Assembly: GCF_900290235.1 (NCBI RefSeq)
Contig: NZ_OLMK01000037.1
Location: 1 to 64,000 of the forward strand
DNA from: Streptomyces sp. MA5143a
Lineage (GTDB): Bacteria > Actinomycetota > Actinomycetes > Streptomycetales > Streptomycetaceae
DNA: 64,000 bases
Reading direction: 5' to 3'
The translations under genes and the position numbers were made by a program. Below, piece by piece: positions 49,423 to 58,020 of this stretch. Positions within the stretch are counted from its first letter, which is position 1, and each line of letters begins with the position of its first letter. The notes beneath the pieces are model-generated. The model was not told the DNA's origin and ran no database searches. It worked only from the letters and a program-made list of their open reading frames with translations.

Positions 49423-49455
49423 CCGCGTAGCCCGCGAAGGCCCTTGTGGACGACG

Positions 49456-49486
49456 GCCCACGTGCTCCTTCAGGGTGCGCGTGGGC
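49456..49486 (+). terminator. Possible terminator of rodA
   Basis: GCCCACG (49456-49462) with CGTGGGC (49480-49486), followed by TGCCCTTTT, a rare T-run for this genome. Confidence 0.5.
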
Positions 49487-49509
49487 TGCCCTTTTGCCGT
49501 GGGTCCGAC

Positions 49510-49524
49510 TAGATTCAATTCATG
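49510..49524 (+). promoter_or_regulatory. -10 element and probable leaderless start of the CYTH/CHAD gene
   Basis: TAGATT (49510-49515) lies six bases before ATG 49522, without a Shine-Dalgarno. Confidence 0.5.
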
Positions 49525-51102
49525 GCGGACACGAAGCGCGAGATCGAGCGGAAGTACGAGTCCGACGAGAGCGGCCTGCCCGATCTCACCGGTGTGGCCG
49601 GGGTCGTGTCGGTCATCGACAAGGGCGTGGCGGAGTTGGACGCCGTCTACTACGACACCCCCGACGAACGTCTCGCCGCCGCCTCGATCACCCTGCGCCG
49701 CCGTACCGGGGGAGACGACGCCGGCTGGCATCTGAAGTTCCCCGTCTCCTCGGGGGTGCGGGACGAGATCCAGGCCCCCCTGTCCGAGACCCTGCCCCGC
49801 GATCTGGCGGGGCTCGTGCGTTCCCGGGTCCGGGAGGCGGAGCTGGTGCCGCTGGTCCGTCTCCGGTCCAGCCGTGACGTCAGGGACCTGCTCGACGCGG
49901 ACGGCGCCCTCCTCGCCGAGGTCAGCGTGGACGCGGTGCACGCCGAGCGGCTCACCGGCGGCGGCCGTACCGCGCAGTGGTCCGAGATCGAGGTGGAGCT
50001 CGCCGACGACGGCGACCCGGCGTTCCTCGACAAGGTCGAGAAGAAGCTGCGCAAGGCGGGCGTACGACCGTCCGCGTCACCGTCGAAGCTGGCGAGGGCC
50101 CTGCGGGAGACGGAGGCCCCCAAGAAGGGCAAGGCCGCGAAGGGCAAGGCCGAGAAGGACGCGGTCGCGAAGGGCGGGCAAGGGAAGAAGGGCAAGAAGG
50201 GCAGGAAGGGCGGAGGCGGTGCGGGCAAGCCCGGTGGTGCCGCCGAGCACGTCCTCGCGTACATCCGGGTCCAGCGGGACGCGATCGTCGAGCTCGACCC
50301 GGCCGTCCGCCGGGACCTCTTCGACTCCGTGCACAGCATGCGGGTGGCCACCCGCCGACTGCGGAGCACCTTCAAGTCGTACGGGAAGGTGCTGGACCGG
50401 ACCGTCACCGACCCCATCGGTGACGAACTGAAGTGGCTGGCGGGAGAGCTGGGCCTCGGCCGGGACCACGAGGTGCTGGCCGAGCGGGTGACCGAGGCGC
50501 TCGCCCAGATGCCCGAGAGCCTGGTCGTCGGCTCGGTCCGCACCCGGGTGCGGACATGGGTGGAGGCGGGGAGCAGCGGGTCCCGGCGCGCCCTGATCGC
50601 CGCGCTGGACGGCGAGCGGTATCTGGCGCTCCTGCGGACCCTGGACGCCGTGATCGCCGAGCCGCCGCTGTTGAAGGGGGCCGGGGGCGACCCGGAGAAG
50701 GTGATCGGCAAGGCGGTCTCGCGGGCCTTCGGCAAGGTCTCGGACCTGGTGGAGGAGGCCCTGGCCCAGCCGTCCGGCGCCGAACGCGACCTCGCCATGC
50801 ACGAGGCCCGAAAGAAGGGCAAGCGCGCCCGGTACGCGGCCGAGGCGGCGACCGGGCTGCTCGGCGCCCCCGCCAAGCGGCTCGTGAAAGACATGAAGTC
50901 CCTGCAGTCCCTCCTCGGCGACCACCAGGACAGCGTGATGGCCCGCGAGGCCCTGCGGGACCTGGCGTTCCAGGCCGGCCAGGCGGGCGAGAGCTCCTTC
51001 ACGTACGGGGTGCTGTACGGCAGGGAGGAGCGCAGGGCGGAGCTGGCGGAGGCGGCGTTGCCGGAGGCGTGGCGCACGATCAGGGCCGACAGCGCCTTCT
51101 GA
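49522..51102 (+). CDS. CYTH and CHAD domain protein
   Basis: A 526-residue protein. The N-terminal CYTH (triphosphate tunnel metalloenzyme) domain, about residues 1-200, has the hallmark ExExK as EIERKYE and then YYDTPDERL, ITLRRRTGGDDAGWHLKFP. A Lys/Gly/Ala-rich linker (about 205-240) separates it from a C-terminal CHAD domain (about 250-520) with conserved His-Arg helices (SVHSMRVATRRLRSTF, MHEARKKGKRARYAAEA). CHAD domains bind polyphosphate and CYTH domains act on triphosphates, so a role in polyphosphate metabolism or sensing is likely, but the substrate is unproven. The start is probably leaderless. The gene is monocistronic between rodA and the radical SAM gene. Confidence 0.9.
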   Translation: MADTKREIERKYESDESGLPDLTGVAGVVSVIDKGVAELDAVYYDTPDERLAAASITLRRRTGGDDAGWHLKFPVSSGVRDEIQAPLSETLPRDLAGLVRSRVREAELVPLVRLRSSRDVRDLLDADGALLAEVSVDAVHAERLTGGGRTAQWSEIEVELADDGDPAFLDKVEKKLRKAGVRPSASPSKLARALRETEAPKKGKAAKGKAEKDAVAKGGQGKKGKKGRKGGGGAGKPGGAAEHVLAYIRVQRDAIVELDPAVRRDLFDSVHSMRVATRRLRSTFKSYGKVLDRTVTDPIGDELKWLAGELGLGRDHEVLAERVTEALAQMPESLVVGSVRTRVRTWVEAGSSGSRRALIAALDGERYLALLRTLDAVIAEPPLLKGAGGDPEKVIGKAVSRAFGKVSDLVEEALAQPSGAERDLAMHEARKKGKRARYAAEAATGLLGAPAKRLVKDMKSLQSLLGDHQDSVMAREALRDLAFQAGQAGESSFTYGVLYGREERRAELAEAALPEAWRTIRADSAF

Positions 51103-51198
51103 GGGGGCCGGTGCGGTGAACGCCGGCGTGCGAGGGGTGGCTCCCGGGGCGTTACGCTAGATGGTCACCCCTGTCAGCTCACGAAGGTAATCCCCGCG

Positions 51199-53154
<1,956 letters not shown>

Positions 53155-53155
53155 G

Positions 53156-53299
53156 GTGCGCGAGACACTCGATCGGGTGATGGCGGCCTTGGCGGGGGAC
53201 GGCTCGCAGATCCGTCAGGAGTGCGCGGACGGGAAGTTGGCCGTTCGGGCCGGCCGGGCCGTGCGAGCCGGTGCGAGGGCGCTGGTCGGCCGGGTGTGA
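53156..53299 (+). CDS. Possible 47-residue protein after the radical SAM gene
   Basis: An ORF starting with a GTG one base after the radical SAM stop codon (TGA-G-GTG). The product would be a helical, Arg/Ala-rich peptide beginning VRETLDRVMAALAGDG, with high GC at third positions. It has no ribosome site of its own and no recognised domain; translational reinitiation from the upstream gene is possible. It may be non-coding. Confidence 0.35.
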   Translation: MRETLDRVMAALAGDGSQIRQECADGKLAVRAGRAVRAGARALVGRV

Positions 53300-53363
53300 C
53301 GAAAGGCGTCGCCGCGCGACGTGGGTCCGTCCCGGCCGGCTGGGCCGACCCGGTGCACGTCGT

Positions 53364-53402
53364 GCGCGAGACCCCCGCCCTGACCGGTCGGGGGTCTCGC
53401 GC
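53364..53402. terminator. Strong terminator downstream of the radical SAM gene
   Basis: GCGCGAGACCCCCG (53364-53377) pairs perfectly with 53389-53402 around 11 bases. It lies between convergent genes and can serve both strands. Confidence 0.85.
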
Positions 53403-53425
53403 GTGATGCGGGGGCGGAGGGCTCG

Positions 53426-54202
53426 TCAGGTGACGACGATTCCGCCGTTGACGACGTTGGGAGCCGGGCGTCTGTTCATCTCCACCCAGTCGTTGCCCGT
53501 CGGGGTGCCGCATTGCAGGATTGCGGGGTCCGGGCCGTTGGGGTCGAACGTGCAGGTGATCTCGTAGACCCGCCCGGTCGTGGTGATGAGGTCGAACTGG
53601 ATGCCGCCGGATGTCGGATGTTCACCGACGGCGGCGGCGCACGGGACGCCTGGCGCTCCCCCTGTGGGATAGCCCTCGTGGGTGCTGAGGTCGGTCCACA
53701 GCATGGGGTTGGCCTCGCTGCCGGTGAGGTCGCGGATGCCCGCGTAGTAGTGCCCGTCGGCGCTCAGTGCGGCCCGGTACTCGACGTTGCCCTGGGGGTG
53801 GTAGGCGTCGATGTCGATGCAGGGGCCGGTGGCACCCGGCGAGCCCGTGGCGCCGGTCGGCCCGGCGGGGCCCGTGGCGCCGGTCGGCCCGGCGGGGCCC
53901 GTGGCACCCGTCGCGCCGGTGGCTCCCTTCGGCCCGGTCGGCCCGGTGGGGCCCTTGCAGAGGTCCTTGTCGCCCGTCGGCGACAGGCGGTGGTGCGGCT
54001 TCGGCTTGTGCTGGCTCGGCTTGCACTCGTCGCCCTTGTCGGGGGCGGCGGTCACCCGCGGACGCTCGGCCACGGCGCGGGCTGCCGCGGTCGCGGGGCT
54101 CACGACGCCCGCCGCCATGACCAGGGCGAGCGAGGCCATGATCCCGGCCTTCTTGAAACGGTCGCGGGCCAACGGCCCGAGCGACCTGTCGTCATGACGC
54201 AT
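53426..54202 (-). CDS. Secreted collagen-like (Gly-X-Y) protein
   Basis: A 258-residue protein: signal peptide (KKAGIMASLALVMAAGVVSPATAAA, about residues 18-42), a short Pro/Lys/His-rich segment with two cysteines, 15 consecutive Gly-X-Y triplets (mainly GAT, GPT and GPA, ten with Thr in Y), and a C-terminal domain of about 115 residues with several cysteines (GPCIDIDAY, VPCAAAVG, ITCTFD, LQCGTP) that is probably a trimerising or binding head. Bacterial collagen-like surface proteins have this layout and are often glycosylated on Thr. AGGAGG lies seven bases before ATG 54202; the frame is open upstream without support. It is divergent from a glycosyltransferase gene. Confidence 0.85.
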   Translation of the reverse strand: MRHDDRSLGPLARDRFKKAGIMASLALVMAAGVVSPATAAARAVAERPRVTAAPDKGDECKPSQHKPKPHHRLSPTGDKDLCKGPTGPTGPKGATGATGATGPAGPTGATGPAGPTGATGSPGATGPCIDIDAYHPQGNVEYRAALSADGHYYAGIRDLTGSEANPMLWTDLSTHEGYPTGGAPGVPCAAAVGEHPTSGGIQFDLITTTGRVYEITCTFDPNGPDPAILQCGTPTGNDWVEMNRRPAPNVVNGGIVVT

Positions 54203-54397
54203 CTGCGTGCTCCTCCTAGGCATCGGTCCGGGAGTCGTCCCGAACTCGGTGCTGAGCCTCATGGGAGTGCGGCGGATCCGCGGGCGCAGCGAGGCCGAAC
54301 GCTTCCGTTTATCAACAAATGTGATTAATTCGTGCGTCTGATGGGTTGTCTCGCGTGGGTGCCCGACGGCCCGGCCGCCGTCTGCCACGTTGACGCC
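54203..54397. promoter_or_regulatory. Divergent promoter region between collagen-like gene and glycosyltransferase
   Basis: A 195-bp gap with a clear AT-rich patch (about 54305-54335, TTTATCAACAAATGTGATTA), the likeliest site of both promoters or a regulator. Confidence 0.45.
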
Positions 54398-55603
54398 GTG
54401 ACGAGGACGACCAAGCCCACGAAGGCGATGAAGTCACCGGGGACGGGACCGGAGCGCCGACAGACCCTCTGCCTCTGCATGATCGTCAAGAACGAGGCGC
54501 AGGTGATCGAGCGGTGCCTGGGCTCCGTGCGCCACCTCATCGACACCTGGGTCATCTCCGACACCGGCTCGACGGACGGCACCCAGGACCTGATCCGCGC
54601 CGCGCTCGCCGGTGTCCCCGGCGAACTCGTCGAGGACACCTGGGTCGACTTCGGCCACAACCGCACCCGCAACATCCAGCAGGCCCGGGGCAGAGCCGAC
54701 TACCTGCTCACCCTCGACGCCGACCACGTGATGCGCCAGGACGCCCCCCTGCCCCGGCTGACGGCGGGGTCGTACATGCTGCGCTACGACACCGCCACCC
54801 AGCACCGCTTCAAGCATCTGATGCGCGGGGACTGGCTCTGGCGCTACGAGGGCGTCACCCATGAGTACCCGTGCACCGACGAGGACGACGTCCAGGAGAA
54901 CCTCGACGCGCTCGTCATCGAGGACCACGCCGACGGCGGCTGCCGGGCCGACAAGTTCGAGCGCGACGCCCGGCTGCTCCGCAGCGAACTCGCCCGCGAC
55001 CCCGCCAACCCGCGCACCGTCTTCTACCTGGCCAACACCGAACGCGACCTGGGACACGCCCAGGAAGCCATCGACCTGTACGAGCGGCGCGCCGCGCTGG
55101 GCGGCTGGCCCGAGGAGGTCTACTGCTCCCTCCTGGAGGCCGGCATCCTGCGCGCCGAGCAGACGGACGACTGGCCGGGGGCGATGGACGCCTTCTCCCG
55201 CGCCTGGGAGGCCCGTCCCGCACGGCTCGAAGCGTGCTACGAACTGGCCTCGCGCCTGCGGGCCCGGGGCCGCCACCACACCGCCCACGCCCTCCTGGCC
55301 GACGTGGTCGGCAGACCCGCGCCGGACGACCTGCTGTTCACCAGGCCGTGGGTGTACCGGTGGGGGCTGCTCTTCGAGTTCTCGATCACCGCCCACTGGG
55401 TCGGGGAGTACGCCGCCGCCCTGCGCGCGTGCGACCGACTGCTGGCGATGCGCGACCTGCCCGAACCCATCCGTCAACAGGTCGAGTTGAACCGGCGGTT
55501 CTCCGCTCGACACGCCGTCGCGGCGCCCCGGCCGGCCGCCTCGACACGCCGCCCGAAGTCCAAGGCCGGCAAGGCCGCGAGGTCCTCGGCGCGCAGACGC
55601 TGA
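54398..55603 (+). CDS. Family-2-like glycosyltransferase with helical repeat C-terminus
   Basis: A 401-residue cytoplasmic protein. The N-terminal GT-A domain opens with TLCLCMIVKNEAQVIERCLGS, followed by ISDTGSTDGTQDLI and the metal-binding DAD motif (LLTLDADHVMRQD). The C-terminal half is TPR-like (DPANPRTVFYLANTERDLGHAQEAIDLYERRAAL, then further helices), a known combination in glycosyltransferases acting on proteins or surface glycans. The tail is Lys/Arg/Ser-rich. The start is uncertain: GTG 54398 is chosen by similarity of length, ATG 54428 is possible, and neither has a good ribosome site. It is divergent from the Thr-rich collagen-like protein gene, suggesting that protein as substrate; this is inference. 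Confidence 0.82.
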   Translation: MTRTTKPTKAMKSPGTGPERRQTLCLCMIVKNEAQVIERCLGSVRHLIDTWVISDTGSTDGTQDLIRAALAGVPGELVEDTWVDFGHNRTRNIQQARGRADYLLTLDADHVMRQDAPLPRLTAGSYMLRYDTATQHRFKHLMRGDWLWRYEGVTHEYPCTDEDDVQENLDALVIEDHADGGCRADKFERDARLLRSELARDPANPRTVFYLANTERDLGHAQEAIDLYERRAALGGWPEEVYCSLLEAGILRAEQTDDWPGAMDAFSRAWEARPARLEACYELASRLRARGRHHTAHALLADVVGRPAPDDLLFTRPWVYRWGLLFEFSITAHWVGEYAAALRACDRLLAMRDLPEPIRQQVELNRRFSARHAVAAPRPAASTRRPKSKAGKAARSSARRR

Positions 55604-55701
55604 GCGCCCCCACCGGCGTGGGCGGCCGACCGTCCAGGCCGGTGGGGAAGTCGAGGGGGCGGGGCCGCATCCGGACAGGTCGCCGATGCGTCTACGTCGT
55701 C

Positions 55702-56928
55702 ATGGACCTGGAGAAACGGCCCGCACCGCAACCCGCCGAGCCGGCGCGCCGGACACCCCCGCGGCAGGCGCCCGCACCGCAGGCGCCCGAGGGATGCCTC
55801 ACCGCGGCGATCCGGATTCCCGTCCGGATCGTGGTGCTCGTGCTGGTCCTTCCGGTGCGGATGGCGTGGGACGCGCTCGTCGTCGCGGGCCGGTTCCTCA
55901 ACGACACCGTGCTCCGGCCGACGGGGCGGGCCCTGCTGTGGCTCGCCAAGGCCGTGCTGGTGTGGCCGTGGGTGGCGCTGTGGCGCCATGTCGTCGTACC
56001 GGCCGCCAAGGGGCTCGGCCGGCTCGGTTACTGGCTGCTCGTCCTTCCCCTGGTCTGGCTCTATCGGTACGTCCTGTCTCCGAGCGGCCGCGCTGTCGCG
56101 TGGGCGGCGTTCGGTGTCTGGACCGGGGTGGTGTGGGCCGCCAACGGCACGTGGGCCGGGGTGGTGTGGGTCGCCACCGGCCTCTGGGCCGGGCTCGTGT
56201 GGCTGTACGGGTGGACGCTGGCGCCGCTGGGGCGGGGCCTCGCCTGGCTGGCCGGAGGGCTCTGGCGCGGGATCGCCGCCCTCGGGCTCGGGGTGTCCGC
56301 GGTCGTGGCCTGGCTGGTGCGGTACCTCGTCGTCGTACCGGCCGGGTGGCTGTATCGGTGGGTGCTGACGCCCATGGGCCACGCCCTCGCCCGGACGGCC
56401 GGGGGAGCCCTGTGGCTCATACGGATGATCTTCACCGGGCTCGGGCTCGGCCTCTACTGGACGCTGCGCGTCCTGCTCGTGCTGCCCGCGCTCGCGCTGT
56501 GGCGGTGGGTGCTCGCCCCGGTCGGGCGCGCCCTCGCCGTCGTCGGACGCGAGGTCCTGGGCGCGCTCGGCCATGCCTGGCGGATCGCCGGACGCCTCTC
56601 CCTCGCTGTCGGACGGGCCCTGGCCACGCTGTTCCGCCGGCTCGTCGTCGAGCCGGCGCGCTGGGTGTACCGGACCGTCCTTACCCCCGTCGGCCATGTC
56701 GTACGGGACATGATCTGGAAGCCCGCCGCCGCGGTCGCCCGCGCCGTCGGCCGCACCGCCCGCCAGACCCTGGACACCGCCCGCGCCTCCCTCCGGCAGG
56801 CCCGCGCCACGGTGCGCCAGGCACTCCTCGGGCGTCCGGCGGAACCGATGCCGGTCGCCCGGCGGGAACCGCGAGCCGCCGAGGCACGTACTCTTGGTAG
56901 CAGTACGACCGCTCTCACGAAGGAATGA
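55702..56928 (+). CDS. Membrane protein built from repeated VLxPxGRAL helical units
   Basis: A 408-residue protein of no recognised family. After a Pro-rich N-terminus (1-30) and a hydrophobic helix (36-56), the chain repeats a unit of roughly 48-54 residues: W/Y-R-x-V-L-x-P-x-G-R/H-A followed by a Trp-rich hydrophobic stretch. Copies of LxPxG[RH] occur at about residues 71-76, 125-130, 173-178, 222-227, 271-276 and 328-332, with two degenerate ones. Residues 138-170 contain three 11-residue sub-repeats (GVWTGVVWAAN, GTWAGVVWVAT, GLWAGLVWLYG). The C-terminal 70 residues are basic and helical. ATG 55702 is the first start after the glycosyltransferase; no good ribosome site is visible. It probably crosses or lies in the membrane many times. 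Confidence 0.78.
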   Translation: MDLEKRPAPQPAEPARRTPPRQAPAPQAPEGCLTAAIRIPVRIVVLVLVLPVRMAWDALVVAGRFLNDTVLRPTGRALLWLAKAVLVWPWVALWRHVVVPAAKGLGRLGYWLLVLPLVWLYRYVLSPSGRAVAWAAFGVWTGVVWAANGTWAGVVWVATGLWAGLVWLYGWTLAPLGRGLAWLAGGLWRGIAALGLGVSAVVAWLVRYLVVVPAGWLYRWVLTPMGHALARTAGGALWLIRMIFTGLGLGLYWTLRVLLVLPALALWRWVLAPVGRALAVVGREVLGALGHAWRIAGRLSLAVGRALATLFRRLVVEPARWVYRTVLTPVGHVVRDMIWKPAAAVARAVGRTARQTLDTARASLRQARATVRQALLGRPAEPMPVARREPRAAEARTLGSSTTALTKE

Positions 56929-56976
56929 ACGACACTGGGCAAGCGACAGCCCGAAGGCCCGCCGCCCGCACCCGCG

Positions 56977-57774
56977 GTGCAGCGCATCCGACTGCGCTAC
57001 ACCAAGCGCGGCCGCCTCCGGTTCACCAGCCACCGTGACTTCCAGCGCGCCTTCGAGCGTGCGCTGCGCCGCGCCGAGGTGCCCATGGCGTACTCGGCGG
57101 GGTTCACGCCGCATCCGAAGGTGTCGTACGCCAATGCCGCACCCACCGGCACGGGCAGCGAGGCGGAGTACCTCGAGATCGCGCTCACCGACGCGCGCGA
57201 CCCGGAGAAGCTCCGGATCCTCCTCGACGAGTCGCTGCCCACCGGGCTCGACATCGTCGACGCGGTCGAGGCCCGCACCTCCGGCCTCGCCGACCGGCTC
57301 ACGGCCTCCGTCTGGGAGCTGCGGCTGGACGGCGTGGACCCGGCGGACGCCGCCCGCGCGGTAGCGGCCTTCAACGCGGCCGACGCCGTCGAGGTCCAGC
57401 GCATGACCAAGAACGGCGTACGGACGTTCGACGCCCGTGCCGCCGTGGTCGAACTCGACCGGGTCGACGGCGCCGAGGCGCCGAGTCCCGAGGCTGATAG
57501 GCCGACCGACCAGGCCTGTGCGATACTGCGGCTGGTTGTTCGGCACGTGACGCCTGCCGTACGACCCGACGACGTCCTGTCCGGTCTCCGCGCCGTGGCC
57601 GACCTGGCGCCGCCGGTCCCCGCAGCGGTGACCAGGCTGGCGCAGGGGCTGTTCGATGAAGAGACCGGCACGGTGACCGACCCGCTCGCGCCCGACCGCG
57701 AGGCAGCGGCGGCCCTCACAACGGCCGCCCCCACTGCCGCCGCGAAGGCGTCGGAGCCGGTCGGCCCCGCGTAG
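56977..57774 (+). CDS. TIGR03936 family radical SAM-associated protein
   Basis: A 265-residue soluble protein beginning VQRIRLRYTKRGRLRFTSHRDFQRAFERALRRAEVPMAYSAGFTPHPKVSYANA, the signature of TIGR03936, a family of unknown function encoded beside or fused to TIGR03960 radical SAM proteins. The partner here is 51199-53154, 3.8 kb upstream. The annotated start is GTG 56977, but in-frame coding-like sequence (GKRQPEGPPPAPA) continues upstream to a CTG at 56935, 11 bases after GAAGGA, which may be the true start. The C-terminal 50 residues are Ala-rich and variable. It precedes the rne leader. Confidence 0.9.
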   Translation: MQRIRLRYTKRGRLRFTSHRDFQRAFERALRRAEVPMAYSAGFTPHPKVSYANAAPTGTGSEAEYLEIALTDARDPEKLRILLDESLPTGLDIVDAVEARTSGLADRLTASVWELRLDGVDPADAARAVAAFNAADAVEVQRMTKNGVRTFDARAAVVELDRVDGAEAPSPEADRPTDQACAILRLVVRHVTPAVRPDDVLSGLRAVADLAPPVPAAVTRLAQGLFDEETGTVTDPLAPDREAAAALTTAAPTAAAKASEPVGPA

Positions 57775-58020
57775 GGACGGACGTCGTAGCGCCGCCCTCG
57801 GATCCGGGAGCCACCTGGGTCGGGCAGCGCACCGACCACAAGACTTTCGCCAGGCCGTACGCAACACGGCGTACGGAACCGGCGAGACAGGACACAGAGA
57901 GCTCCCGAGCGGCGCCCGCGCCCCGGACGGCGGCAGACGCGTACCACGCGAGCCGCGGACGTCACCGGCCACGCCGGACCCGGGTGCGGCGCCCGGGAGC
58001 CTGACGGGAGAAACGCCCGC
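57775..58020 (+). promoter_or_regulatory. 246-base upstream/leader region of rne
   Basis: No gene is seen here. It contains a perfect 8-bp inverted repeat CCGTACGC-AACACG-GCGTACGG (57855-57876) and several GC-rich short stems. RNase E genes are often autoregulated through their 5' leader; whether this one is cannot be told from sequence. GGGAG lies eleven bases before ATG 58021. Confidence 0.5.
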
